From JACJYE01 sp964432875 (GTDB taxonomy: Bacteria > Bacteroidota > Bacteroidia > Chitinophagales > Saprospiraceae), in contig CAYSPJ010000038.1 in the NCBI GenBank assembly GCA_964432875.1, forward strand, positions 1 to 42,332: DNA of 42,332 nt, read 5' to 3'. The notes below the pieces were generated by a model. It was not told where the DNA came from. It saw only the letters and a program-made list of their open reading frames with translations, and searched no databases. A program made the translations under genes and the position numbers. Below are positions 1 to 8,650 of the stretch, one piece after another; position 1 is the stretch's first letter, and each line of letters opens with the position of its first letter.

Positions 1-368
1 GCCAAGGGCTTCTCCACCATCACGTGGATACCCCGGGGCGCGGCGATCTCCACCACTTCCAGGTGCTCGTAAATGGTGCCGAAGGCCGTGACCGCCTCGG
101 GCTGTACCGCCGCGATCATCGCTTTCATGTCGTCGAAGACCAGGCTCATGGAGTAGCCGTGCTGCTGGGCATAGCGCGCGGCCAGCTCGCGGTTGGGCTC
201 CACTATGCCCACGATCTGGATGTCGCCGCGCTCCTCACGCCCCAAAATCCAATGCACATGGGTGTGGGTAAGCCCGACGACGCCGACCCGCAGGGGGGAT
301 TGCTGGGCGTGCAGGGCTGGGGTGGCCAAAAGGGCGAGGGAGAAGATAAGGGGAAGCTGGCGTGTCAT
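1..368 (-). CDS. Gfo/Idh/MocA family oxidoreductase, secreted (C-terminus off window)
   Basis: The reverse strand encodes an open frame starting at an ATG (complement of 366-368) and running off the left edge, about 122 residues visible. It begins with a signal peptide (MTRQLPLIFSLALLATPALHAQ) followed by a Rossmann start (LRVGVVGLTHTHVHWILG) and ends in VMVEKPLA. This matches the G-x-G-x-x-x-x dinucleotide-binding motif and the conserved EKP motif of the Gfo/Idh/MocA family, NAD(P)-dependent oxidoreductases or glycosidases acting on sugars. The motif GLTHTHVHW replaces the usual second and third glycines, so NAD binding should be checked. Signal-bearing members are common in Bacteroidota near sulfatases and glycosidases, which agrees with the chimera to its right. 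Family assignment is firm; substrate unknown. Confidence 0.85.
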   Translation of the reverse strand, partial: MTRQLPLIFSLALLATPALHAQQSPLRVGVVGLTHTHVHWILGREERGDIQIVGIVEPNRELAARYAQQHGYSMSLVFDDMKAMIAAVQPEAVTAFGTIYEHLEVVEIAAPRGIHVMVEKPL

Positions 369-443
369 CGTGATGGTATAGTGTTTGGTTTGAGATAGTC
401 GTGTCTTATGGTTATAACGTGCGGAGGTTGACCTTGATACAAA

Positions 444-836
444 CTATGAACCTACCTCTGTAGCATCCAGCGTCGTACCGACCGCGCCAATCAAAAGCAT
501 GCTGAAAAAAAAGATGCCATAAATCAGAATAACGGAGAGCAGCAGATAAGTTATCATCAAGATGAACGGCACGAATTTTCTCGCTAAAAGAAATTTGACA
601 GAAATCACTGCACAGAATAGCAGTTTCAGGCACAGCACGAGCAATATAGCCAAAGTGATGTAAGCAAATCCCATCCGACTGGCGTCATTGCATTTTGACA
701 AGTTGTATGCCAGGAAGGCAGTAACGGCAAATGCTATCAAATCGACCGAAAATGCTAAGCTGGCTTTTGGCGTGGTAACAGTCAGCATGCTCATTTCGAA
801 GATTTTTGATTCTTGCTCAAAGGTAAGTCTTTTCAT
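444..836 (-). CDS. Small hydrophobic membrane protein, unknown
   Basis: The 130-residue product has a short charged N-terminus and roughly four hydrophobic stretches: AFSVDLIAFAVTAFLAY, FAYITLAILLVLCLKLLFC, a less certain one around FLLARKFVPFILMI, and LLSVILIYGIFFFSMLLIG. I recognise no family. The stretch is visibly more AT-rich than the secreted-enzyme genes around it. It is divergent from the GH9/sulfatase chimera, with about 130 bases between the starts. An inner-membrane location follows from the hydrophobicity; a role cannot be given. An overlapping 73-codon frame in the same region is treated as a shadow because this frame has the membrane-protein composition. Confidence 0.6.
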   Translation of the reverse strand: MKRLTFEQESKIFEMSMLTVTTPKASLAFSVDLIAFAVTAFLAYNLSKCNDASRMGFAYITLAILLVLCLKLLFCAVISVKFLLARKFVPFILMITYLLLSVILIYGIFFFSMLLIGAVGTTLDATEVGS

Positions 837-968
837 GGATTAGTCGCCTGATCGCTCCCAGCTATGCTAAAACTTTTCGTCCCGGCTATTTTTCCCCCAT
901 ATCCGAACAATCCTATCCTGCATTGCGAGAGGCAGCCTATTTTTTTGTGCCAACAAAATGAAAAAGCG

Positions 969-2918
969 ATGAAAAACCTGTATTGCCTTACGATTGCATT
1001 TTTTGTCTTCTCCCTGGTGCTTCGCGCCCAGGATGCAACGGGCGGAGAACTCTCGCCCATCCACTCCCGCCTGCTGATGTTCTCCTATGACGATGGGATG
1101 ATTGACTACCACGGGCTGGGGGAGAACAACACCAAAGACCAGGTACTGAGCCGGCCGTTGAACGCCGCCAATGCGGGCAATGTGGCTTACTACAGCCTCA
1201 GCAGCGCCGACGACCCGAACTACGCGGCACCGCAGCGCCCGCTGAGCGTGGGACGCAAAAGCAAGGGCAATTGCTTTTCCGGCAACTTCGACGCGGCTTA
1301 TCCCGTGGTGATGAGCCACGCCATGTATCTGGAGCTACCGCATCCGCTGGCCGAGGGGGCGAGCTATACGCTGGTGCTGGACCACGAGGCGCTGAACGTG
1401 GTGCGGGATACCCTACACTTTACGTTTGTTGCGAATGAACTGCGCTCCGAGGCGCTGCACGTCAACCAGATCGGGTATGTAGCCGACCCGGCGATACCTA
1501 AGTATGGCTACCTCTACCACTGGGCTGGCGACAAGGGCGGCATCGATTTTTCGGCTTTCGCCGGACAGGCGTTCCGCCTGGTGGAGGTGCAGACGGGGGC
1601 GACTGCCTTTACAGGTACCGTCGCTTTCCGCGGCAGCGGCAGCTTACAAGAGAACGGGCGCTCGAACGAAGCGCAGAACTATACCCGCACCGCTGTGTGG
1701 GAGTGCGACTTCACCAGCTTCGCCACGCCGGGCGCCTATCGCCTGGCCATCGACGGCATCGGGTGTTCCTTCCCGTTTGAAATCAAGAGCGATGTCTATC
1801 GCGAGCTGTTTTATCACACTGCCCGCGCGTTGTACCACCAGCGTTCGGGCATCGCCAAGAATAACGGCAGCACCGAGTATGCCTTCCCTCGCGACCACCA
1901 CCCGGACGATGGTTTCGAGGTCATCATGAGCAACATCCGCGACCTGGGCTCGGGGCCGGAAAACCGCACCGAGTGGGCGGCCAATACCACGGGCGACACC
2001 TTGCGCAACTACTACTACGCCATCGAATGGTTCGACCGCCAGGTTGGCGAAGTGCTGTCCTTCCTGGAGCAAGCGGGGGAATTGGACAACACCCTCATCG
2101 TCATCACTTCCGACAACGGCATGCCCTTCCCTCGCGCCAAGTCCAACCTCTATGACTATGGCGCGCGCCTGCCGCTGGCCATCGCCTGGAACCAGCACTT
2201 CAAAGGAGGGCGGCGCGTCAGCGATTTCGTCTCCCTGCCCGATTTGGCACCGACTTTCCTGGAGTGCGCCGGGCTGCCCATCCCTACCGACATGAGTAAA
2301 AAGAGCTTGCTGCCAATCCTGTCTGCCCAAGGCGAGGGCCGCATTGACCCTGCCCGCGACCACATCATCATGGGCAAAGAGCTGCATGCCTGGTGCCACC
2401 CCGATGGCGAGATCAACCCTCTACGCGCCATCCGCACCGATGAGTATCTCTACACCCAAAACCTCAAGCCGGAAATGTGGCCTGCCGGCCATCCCGACCC
2501 TCAATACGCCTGGGACTTGCACCCCTACGGCGACGTAGACCAGGGCCCCAGTAAAACCGCCGTGTTACAGGGCAAGGACAGCGAGGTGGGCCGTTTTTTC
2601 TTCGATCTGGCCTTCGGCAAGCGCCCGGCCGAGGAGTTGTACTACCTACCCGAAGACCCCTACCAATTGCACAACCTGGCTTTCAAGCCTGGCTATCAGG
2701 AAATCAAAAGAGCCCTCCAGGAGCAGCTGCACCTTTACCTGGAAAACACTGGCGACCCGCGCACCCTCGGCCGCCCTGCAGTTTTCGACCAGGCACCCTA
2801 TTTCTGGAGCCACGGCCTGGCTACAGCTGGCTTGCCGCTGCAGGAGTGGGAAAAGCTGTCGCCGGAAGCACAGGCGGCGAAGGTGGATTCGTTAATGAGA
2901 AGATTGAATGGAGAGTAA
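969..2918 (+). CDS. Chimera: GH9-type N-terminal domains fused to sulfatase C-terminal half
   Basis: I choose the ATG at 969 (an in-frame ATG at 864 exists) because it gives a signal peptide, MKNLYCLTIAFFVFSLVLRAQ; the product is 649 residues. Residues ~25-180 are an N-terminal beta domain. HVNQIGYVADPAIPKYGYL marks the cellulase N-terminal Ig-like domain typical of GH9 enzymes, and the GH9-like part continues to about YHTARALYHQRSGIA. From about residue 340 the protein reads as the C-terminal half of a sulfatase (NYYYAIEWFDRQVGEVLSFL, TLIVITSDNGMPFPRAKSNL, SLPDLAPTFLECAGL, then RAIRTDEYLYTQN and AEELYYLPEDPYQLHNL). The GH9 catalytic barrel and the sulfatase Cys/Ser-x-Pro-x-Arg formylglycine motif are both absent, so neither activity is expected. 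A deletion joining two neighbouring genes in frame, or an assembly join, are the likely origins. Both halves are recognised confidently; function is doubtful. Confidence 0.8.
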   Translation: MKNLYCLTIAFFVFSLVLRAQDATGGELSPIHSRLLMFSYDDGMIDYHGLGENNTKDQVLSRPLNAANAGNVAYYSLSSADDPNYAAPQRPLSVGRKSKGNCFSGNFDAAYPVVMSHAMYLELPHPLAEGASYTLVLDHEALNVVRDTLHFTFVANELRSEALHVNQIGYVADPAIPKYGYLYHWAGDKGGIDFSAFAGQAFRLVEVQTGATAFTGTVAFRGSGSLQENGRSNEAQNYTRTAVWECDFTSFATPGAYRLAIDGIGCSFPFEIKSDVYRELFYHTARALYHQRSGIAKNNGSTEYAFPRDHHPDDGFEVIMSNIRDLGSGPENRTEWAANTTGDTLRNYYYAIEWFDRQVGEVLSFLEQAGELDNTLIVITSDNGMPFPRAKSNLYDYGARLPLAIAWNQHFKGGRRVSDFVSLPDLAPTFLECAGLPIPTDMSKKSLLPILSAQGEGRIDPARDHIIMGKELHAWCHPDGEINPLRAIRTDEYLYTQNLKPEMWPAGHPDPQYAWDLHPYGDVDQGPSKTAVLQGKDSEVGRFFFDLAFGKRPAEELYYLPEDPYQLHNLAFKPGYQEIKRALQEQLHLYLENTGDPRTLGRPAVFDQAPYFWSHGLATAGLPLQEWEKLSPEAQAAKVDSLMRRLNGE

Positions 2919-2995
2919 GTTATCACGCCTACAGGGGTTGAGTAAACCTACGAGCCTAACTTGGCACGCTCGCAGGCCCACTTTCCTCCCCTACC

Positions 2996-5923
2996 CTACA
3001 CCCCCATTAAAAACTCCGTCAGGTTATCCTCGCTGCCCAAGTCTAGTTTTTTGCGCAAGCGGTAGCGGCTTACCTCTACCCCTCGCACCGAGATATTCAA
3101 CAACTGGGCCGCCTCTTTTGAAGAAAGATTCATGCGCAAATAGGCACAAAGCCGCTGGTCTTTCGGCGTCAGTTGTGGGAACTGCTCGCGCAAGCGCTTG
3201 AGGAAATCGCTGTGCACCTGATCGAAATGCAAAGCGAAATGCTCCCAATCCTCATCCAGATGGGCATCCTGCTCCAGGATACGTACCAAGCCCTGAAGGG
3301 ACTTGCGCGTTTCTGCTTCGCCTGATTGCTTGGCGATTTTCTGCAACTCCTCGCCAATGCGGGCCAGGATTTCGCCCTTTTGGAGCAAGTGGAGGGTGGC
3401 CGAGGCCAGCTCCTGGTTTTTGTAGCTGATCTCCGCCTGCAGCTTTTCGTTTTTGAGTCGTTCCAGTTCTTGTTGGGTCGCTTCCTGTTGTTGAAAATGA
3501 GCTTCCTCGCGTTTTCGGTGCTCGGTCTTGAGGTATTCCCGCTCGCGGCGGAAGCGGCGTTGGGGCAGCAGCACCAGGGCCAGCAAGCCTCCGATAACCA
3601 GCATTATATAGATGAGGCGTGCCGTAGGGCTAGCATACCATGGTGGGCAGATTTCGAAGCGATACTCCGCCGGCTGGCTTTCGCTGCCGTCCTGCCGCAG
3701 GGCTTTCACCCGGAAAGCATAGCGGCCTGGCGGAAGGTGGACATATTCCCGGCTCGGCTTTTCGGTCCAGGGGGACCAGCTATCCTCCAGGCCCTCCAGT
3801 TGAAAGCTGTAGCGGACGTAGGGCGCTTCACCATACTCAGGTAAAGCACAGGAAAATAAGAAAGCATTCTGCCTGTAGTCAAAGCGAGCAAGCGGCCACT
3901 GAGGTGCAGCACCGGGCAGGTAGCGTTCAGCAAAGACCAGACTATCCTGTTCTTGCCGCAAGTACACGCTGCGGATCAACACTTGGGCGGCTGACGTATC
4001 AGGCCGGGGTGGATGATGGGTGTAGAGGATGAACCCCCGTTCGGTACCAAAAATGACGCGATCCTCCTCATAGGGGTAGATCAGCTCGAATCCTCCGACC
4101 AGCCGACCGGCCAAATGCGGCAGCAGGTGCTTGCGCACCGCTTTGCGCAAGCCCGCATCATCGATTTCGAGCAGCCCCACCTCCTCCCCGGCGGCAAACC
4201 ACACATGGCCACCGGGGCCTTCCACCAGTTGCTGGACCCGTTTTGAGGGGTCGAAATAGGGCTCATAAGCCGGATGGCGCTGGAAGCGCCTGGTCGCCTC
4301 ATCGAAGCGATATACCCCTTGGGCCGTACCAAACACGACCTCCTTATTGACTTTAAAAACGTGGTTGAAGTTGTCGGAAGGCAGCCCATCGGCCTGAGTG
4401 AAGAAATCCAGCTTGGCTTGGCTTAAATCTTCGTTTAGCGCTACTCGATAGACGCCCCGATAAGGGTGCGCCACCCAGATGATGCCAGGCCCGCCCGAAG
4501 CCAGGAAGCGGCAAGATTCATGTAGCCCTGGCACTTTGTGCAGCAAGTGCCAGTTGGAGCCCTCTTGCCGAAATAGATATAGCCCATCGTAGCTCCCCCC
4601 GACTACAAGGCCGGGGTGCCCTTCGAGCGGTAAGAAAACCCAGGCTCCCTTGTAACCTTCCAGAGGCTGTGCTTTGGTGCCATTTACTTGAAAGGGCCCC
4701 TCATGATGGCCAAGCCAGAGGCTGCCCTCCAGTTCCGCCAGCCCCCAGGTTTGCCCCTGGGTATTGTCTACCAGGCTGAAAAGCGGCTGCGCCAGTGGCG
4801 AGCGCTGCGCCATATCGGCCATATACAGGCCGTTGGCGGTGCCCAGATAGACCTCGCTGCCAGCAACCAGTGCAGCGTAAGCAGTCCCATCCAGTTCGCC
4901 ATCGGGTATGAGGAAAGAAAAAGGCGAATTGGCCAACACACAATCGATGCCGTTGTCGGTAGCTGCCCAGAGGTTGCCCTGCCGGTCGGCGAATAGGTGG
5001 AGGATATTGTTATTTTGCAAGCCATTACCCTTATGCAAGTGCACCAGTGGCCGCCCTTGGGCATCGAGGAGGAGGATGCCCCCCTGAGAGGTTCCCAAGG
5101 CCAAGCGTTGCTGTGGTAGTAGGGCCGCAGTGTAAATCCGATTGCGGCGCAAGAAGGCATCGGCGGGAGTAGCCCAAGGCAACAAACGGCCACCGGCCAG
5201 CGCGAAAATACCACCTTTAATAGTGGTGAAGAGGACGGTGTCGCGGTTTAATGGCAGGATACCGCTAATCGGCCCAGCGGCGGCGGGCACCGGAGCCAAT
5301 TGGCGCAGTTCATCTCCCACCAGTTCCATGATGCCCTGCCCGAGGGCATGGATAAATAAACGTCCGTTGGCTTGCCCCATGAAAGCCAACTCAGCCGACG
5401 CACGAAGCAGGCGCAGGGAATCTTTCTCCAGGTAAAAAATACGGTCGGCAGCCTGGAAATAAACCGCTGAACCCAACTGTTCGATGTTCCACACATCCTC
5501 GAAGCGCAGCGGCTCTTGGCCGCTGGCCTGTTTCAACGAGTGATAGTGCAGCAGCCCGCGCCTATCGGGGGCAAAATAGCCCAGCTCATCCTGGGCACCG
5601 GCATAGATACGACCCTCACTGCCCAGAGCCAACGAACGCAAGATGGTGCGGTTGGATACGGGGGTGAGTTGCCATTCGTAGCCGTCAAACTCCAGCAGGC
5701 CGTTGTTGTTAGCGAAATACATCACCCCATCAGGCCCCTGGGCGATGTCCCAACTCTGAGTGCCACCCCGGTATTCGGCCTTGCGGAAGTTGAGCGTAAA
5801 GGGTATGCCATAATCCTGACCCACCGCCTGGCCGGCAAGCGAAAAAAATAGCAGTAGTCCTAAAATAAAAGTATTGCTGTAGCTCAATTTTTGCTTTGTT
5901 GTGGTAATGATGTAGTCTTTCAC
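2996..5923 (-). CDS. Trans-envelope one-component regulator: beta-propeller sensor, Y_Y_Y, TM, coiled coil, LuxR-type HTH
   Basis: The product is 975 residues and starts at GTG (complement of 5921-5923). Order: signal peptide/anchor (TFILGLLLFFSLAGQAVGQ); ligand-binding propeller repeats (e.g. SWDIAQGPDGVMYFANNNGL, NILHLFADRQGNLWAATDNG) to ~650; a Y_Y_Y domain (~680-755, YSFQLEGLEDSWSPW then LPPGRYAFRVKA); one TM helix near 762-785 (LIYIMLVIGGLLALVLLP); a long charged coiled coil (~786-870); and a C-terminal helix-turn-helix near 918-965 (LTPKDQRLCAYLRMNLSSKE, AAQLLNISVRGVEVSRYRLR). There is no histidine kinase or receiver domain, so unlike hybrid two-component systems the periplasmic sensor is joined directly to the DNA-binding domain. 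It is divergent from the glucan locus with a 162-base shared intergenic region, so it probably senses an oligoglucan and controls the locus. Confidence 0.85.
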   Translation of the reverse strand: MKDYIITTTKQKLSYSNTFILGLLLFFSLAGQAVGQDYGIPFTLNFRKAEYRGGTQSWDIAQGPDGVMYFANNNGLLEFDGYEWQLTPVSNRTILRSLALGSEGRIYAGAQDELGYFAPDRRGLLHYHSLKQASGQEPLRFEDVWNIEQLGSAVYFQAADRIFYLEKDSLRLLRASAELAFMGQANGRLFIHALGQGIMELVGDELRQLAPVPAAAGPISGILPLNRDTVLFTTIKGGIFALAGGRLLPWATPADAFLRRNRIYTAALLPQQRLALGTSQGGILLLDAQGRPLVHLHKGNGLQNNNILHLFADRQGNLWAATDNGIDCVLANSPFSFLIPDGELDGTAYAALVAGSEVYLGTANGLYMADMAQRSPLAQPLFSLVDNTQGQTWGLAELEGSLWLGHHEGPFQVNGTKAQPLEGYKGAWVFLPLEGHPGLVVGGSYDGLYLFRQEGSNWHLLHKVPGLHESCRFLASGGPGIIWVAHPYRGVYRVALNEDLSQAKLDFFTQADGLPSDNFNHVFKVNKEVVFGTAQGVYRFDEATRRFQRHPAYEPYFDPSKRVQQLVEGPGGHVWFAAGEEVGLLEIDDAGLRKAVRKHLLPHLAGRLVGGFELIYPYEEDRVIFGTERGFILYTHHPPRPDTSAAQVLIRSVYLRQEQDSLVFAERYLPGAAPQWPLARFDYRQNAFLFSCALPEYGEAPYVRYSFQLEGLEDSWSPWTEKPSREYVHLPPGRYAFRVKALRQDGSESQPAEYRFEICPPWYASPTARLIYIMLVIGGLLALVLLPQRRFRREREYLKTEHRKREEAHFQQQEATQQELERLKNEKLQAEISYKNQELASATLHLLQKGEILARIGEELQKIAKQSGEAETRKSLQGLVRILEQDAHLDEDWEHFALHFDQVHSDFLKRLREQFPQLTPKDQRLCAYLRMNLSSKEAAQLLNISVRGVEVSRYRLRKKLDLGSEDNLTEFLMGV

Positions 5924-6085
5924 CTATTTTCCTGACCTTGTTGTGGGCGTGTTGTGGTCCGATTTTTTTTTAAAACCATCCTTTGGCATAAGTTTGCTTT
6001 TGAAAATGCTAGAAAAGCCAAAAATATATTTTTTCTGGCGATTTGCTAGACTTTCTTTCCTAAGCTAATAGTAAATAACGCGATT
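5924..6085. promoter_or_regulatory. Divergent promoter region of regulator and glucan locus
   Basis: This AT-rich 162-base region separates the regulator start from the first locus gene. TAAGTTTG at 5989-5996 matches the Bacteroidota -7 consensus TAnnTTTG on the plus strand. CAAAAATA at 6019-6026 reads TATTTTTG on the minus strand, also a match. Neither has a convincing -33 TTG/TTTG at the usual spacing, so these are candidates only. No clear dyad operator is visible. Confidence 0.35.
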
Positions 6086-8482
6086 ATGAAAAAAGTTGTA
6101 CTTGTTTTACTGGCCTTGATGGGCCAGCTCAGCCTGCTCAGCGGGCAAACGGTCATCCTGGATTTTGAAAGTCCAGCGACCAGCACCACTTTCCAATATT
6201 TCGGCAGCAGCCTGGATGGCAGCACCAACGCCATCATTGCCAACCCCAACCCTTCGGGTATTAACACCAGCGGTATGGTGGCGGAGTTTGTGAAGCCCGC
6301 CGACGCCCAAACTTGGGCGGGTGCCTTTTCCAACCCCAACCCCACTATCCCGGTTGATGTGACTGCGGCAGGCACTCAGATCTGCATCAAAGTACACATG
6401 GACCACATTGGCAACTTAGCCCTTAAGTTGGAGAACTCTTCTACTGGCGGCCCGAACTGGATACAAATTCTGCCGAACACTAAAGTAAATGAATGGGAAG
6501 AGCTTTGCTTCGACCTCAGCCTACCTTCGCTGGAGGGGCCATTCGAACCTGCCGCCGGCAATGTCTACACTACCGTAGTCCTATTTTTCGACTTTGGAAG
6601 CCCCGGTTCCTCATCAGCAGCTACTTCTTATTTTGATGATCTGCAGGTTAGCAGCGCACCCGTCTCCTGCAGCACCGTATTGGATTTTGAAGCGGCTGCT
6701 ACCAGCACTACCTTTCAATACTTCGGCAGCAGCCTGGACGGCAGCGCCACTACCATCATCGCCAACCCCAACCCTTCGGGCATCAATACCAGCAGCATGG
6801 TGACGGAGTTTATCAAGCCTGCCAACTCCCAAGTCTGGGCGGGCGCTTTTTCCAATCCCGACCCTTCCACCCCCCTAGATTTGACCGTGGATGGCACTCA
6901 GATTTGTATCAAAGTACACCGCGATCGAATCGGTAGCCTGTCCATCAAGCTGGAGAACTCCTCCACGGGCGGAGCCAACTGGATACAGACGGTGGCCAAC
7001 ACCACCACGGGCGAGTGGGAGGAGCTGTGCTTCGACGTCAGCCTGCCTTCGCTGGAAGGCCCCTTCGAGCCGGCCGCCGGGCATGTTTATTCCAGAGTCG
7101 TCCTCTTCTTCGACTTCGGCTCCAACAGTGACCAGGACGTCACATCCTATTTCGACGACCTGGTCGTTTGCGCTGGAGGCCCGTCTGGGCCCGTCGCAGT
7201 ATCCTTCGCCGTGGATATGAACACCTATGCCGGCTCTTTCAACCAGGTTTATGTCAGCGGCACCTTCAACAACTGGTCAGCTGATGCCAACCCGCTGGAA
7301 GACGGTGATGGCGACGGTATCTGGACCACGACCCTCCAACTATTGCCAGGGGTGATCGAATATAAGTTCCAGGTTGACGGCTGGTCTGACCAGGAGCAAT
7401 TCATCGGTACCGAAGTATGCACCGTAACTGACCCCAGCGGGCAATTTACCAACCGCCAACTGGTGATACCCAGCAGCGGCATCGATCTTGGCACCGTGTG
7501 TTGGAATAGCTGCTACAAGTGTGGCCAAGGTGTAAAAATCACGGTCAATCTTGGCACCTCGCATATTAACGTGGCTGATTCCGGCGTCTTCATCGCTGGC
7601 GGCGGCAACTTTGGCAACCCCGGCGACTTCCCCCTGACCGATCCTGATGGCGATGGGGTTTATACCCTTGTTTTCGAACGCCCCCTCGGCTTCGAGTCCT
7701 TCTATACCTTTACTAATGGCAACTGCCCCGACTACAGCTGCAAAGAAAATATCGCTGGCCAGGATTGTGCCAACCCCGACAACTTCAACGACCGCAAGAT
7801 GGGGCCGATTTCGCAAGATACAGTCATCAGTACTTGCTTTGGCTTGTGCACGACCGATACCGACTGCATCCCTCCTCCAATGAGCAGCGTAACCTTCCGG
7901 ATAGATATGAGGGAATACGTAGGCAGCTTCGTCAATGTCTATCTCAGCGGCAGCATGAATGGCTGGTCGGCTTCCGATAATCCGTTGAACGATGACAATT
8001 TCGACGACCTCTGGGAAACCACCCTCGATTTGCCCCATGGCACTTATGAGTTTAAATTCCAGCTAGATGGCTGGTCGGTTCAGGAAGAATTTGAAGGCGG
8101 CGAAGATTGCACGCTGACCACTGGCGCTTTTACCAACCGTGTCGTCACTATCGAGGAGGACGTGGTGCTGCCCGCTTTCTGCTTCAACTCTTGCGAAGCT
8201 TGCCTCAGCAGCTCCGTCAGCGATGTACAGTTGGTGAGCGACTTGTTCTCATTCCTGCCCAACCCAGCGGGCGAACGAATCCAGGTAATGGCTTCGGACG
8301 CTTTGAAAGGCGCTTTCACCCTCCAGGTTTACAACCTGGCCGGGCAGCCAGTTTTCCAGCGCCAATATGAAGGGCCGGGCAACTATACCATCAACACTTC
8401 GGCTCTGCCGGATGGCTTTTACTACCTAATGCTGCGCAGTGGCCAGCAGGCAGACGTCAAGAAATTTATTGTACAACATTGA
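6086..8482 (+). CDS. T9SS-secreted multi-domain putative glycan-binding protein
   Basis: The product is 798 residues. After a signal peptide (MKKVVLVLLALMGQLSLLSG) come two near-identical domains (residues ~23-190 and ~197-362) built around LDFE...TTFQYFGSSLDGS, IIANPNPSGINTS, WAGAFSNP and SYFDDL. Then two starch-binding/CBM48-like beta sandwiches (~368-465, FNQVYVSGTFNNWSADANP; ~600-705, VNVYLSGSMNGWSASDNP, each with YKFQ/FKFQ-x-DGW) flank a related divergent domain (~482-595) with several cysteines. The C-terminus (FSFLPNPAGERIQVM ... GFYYLMLRSGQQADVKKFIV) is a T9SS type A sorting domain, so the protein should be exported and surface-attached or released. No catalytic domain was seen. It is first in the locus and shares its N-terminal domain with the last locus protein (26124-27458). 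A glucan-capture role is inferred. Confidence 0.8.
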   Translation: MKKVVLVLLALMGQLSLLSGQTVILDFESPATSTTFQYFGSSLDGSTNAIIANPNPSGINTSGMVAEFVKPADAQTWAGAFSNPNPTIPVDVTAAGTQICIKVHMDHIGNLALKLENSSTGGPNWIQILPNTKVNEWEELCFDLSLPSLEGPFEPAAGNVYTTVVLFFDFGSPGSSSAATSYFDDLQVSSAPVSCSTVLDFEAAATSTTFQYFGSSLDGSATTIIANPNPSGINTSSMVTEFIKPANSQVWAGAFSNPDPSTPLDLTVDGTQICIKVHRDRIGSLSIKLENSSTGGANWIQTVANTTTGEWEELCFDVSLPSLEGPFEPAAGHVYSRVVLFFDFGSNSDQDVTSYFDDLVVCAGGPSGPVAVSFAVDMNTYAGSFNQVYVSGTFNNWSADANPLEDGDGDGIWTTTLQLLPGVIEYKFQVDGWSDQEQFIGTEVCTVTDPSGQFTNRQLVIPSSGIDLGTVCWNSCYKCGQGVKITVNLGTSHINVADSGVFIAGGGNFGNPGDFPLTDPDGDGVYTLVFERPLGFESFYTFTNGNCPDYSCKENIAGQDCANPDNFNDRKMGPISQDTVISTCFGLCTTDTDCIPPPMSSVTFRIDMREYVGSFVNVYLSGSMNGWSASDNPLNDDNFDDLWETTLDLPHGTYEFKFQLDGWSVQEEFEGGEDCTLTTGAFTNRVVTIEEDVVLPAFCFNSCEACLSSSVSDVQLVSDLFSFLPNPAGERIQVMASDALKGAFTLQVYNLAGQPVFQRQYEGPGNYTINTSALPDGFYYLMLRSGQQADVKKFIVQH
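6152..6650 (+). repeat. First copy of tandem ~500-bp intragenic duplication
   Basis: This unit encodes the first copy of the LDFE...SYFDDL domain. The block around 6178-6290 matches 6700-6812 at the DNA level except mostly for third-position and scattered changes, indicating a fairly recent tandem duplication within the gene. Confidence 0.8.
6674..7168 (+). repeat. Second copy of tandem ~500-bp intragenic duplication
   Basis: Second copy of the same domain unit. The products share long stretches such as TSTTFQYFGSSLDGS, IIANPNPSGINTS and LPSLEGPFEPAAG, while a few ligand-facing-type positions differ (for example KVHMDHIGNLALK versus KVHRDRIGSLSIK). Confidence 0.8.
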
Positions 8483-8494
8483 TAATCCAGTGAT

Positions 8495-8538
8495 TAGCTG
8501 CTGGCTGCCGGTTTTGGTAGCTGGCAGCTAAGCTTTTT
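8495..8538 (+). terminator. Rho-independent terminator after the secreted binding protein
   Basis: A 15-bp stem (8495-8509 with 8516-8530, three G-T wobbles) encloses a six-base loop and is followed by a T run at 8534-8538. It lies 12 bases after the stop of the upstream gene and before susC, so it may set lower read-through into the SusC gene. Confidence 0.75.
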
Positions 8539-8600
8539 CCGCACTGCTTTAGCCGCAAGTAAGAGCTATACCCTCCAAACATTGACAAACCAACATCTAA

Positions 8601-8623
8601 GCAGCCCAGTCATTCGGGGCTGC
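8601..8623 (+). promoter_or_regulatory. Leader hairpin upstream of susC
   Basis: GCAGCCC at 8601-8607 and GGGCTGC at 8617-8623 form a perfect 7-bp stem with a nine-base loop, 27 bases before the chosen susC ATG. There is no T run, so it is better read as a leader structure than a terminator. Confidence 0.45.
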
Positions 8624-8650
8624 CCTGATAGTAACAAACCATCAAAGCCT

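Noticed and set aside
24..398. 124-residue plus-strand open frame at the left edge
   Set aside because: The opposite strand encodes a signal peptide, Rossmann motif and EKP motif; the plus frame is its shadow.
1644..2399. 251-residue minus-strand frame inside the GH9/sulfatase chimera
   Set aside because: It lies wholly antisense to recognisable GH9 and sulfatase motifs and has no family signature; typical GC-rich shadow.
7340..8038. 232-residue minus-strand frame in the secreted binding protein gene
   Set aside because: Antisense to CBM-like domains with clear motifs; low-complexity Ile/Ala/Val composition of a shadow frame.
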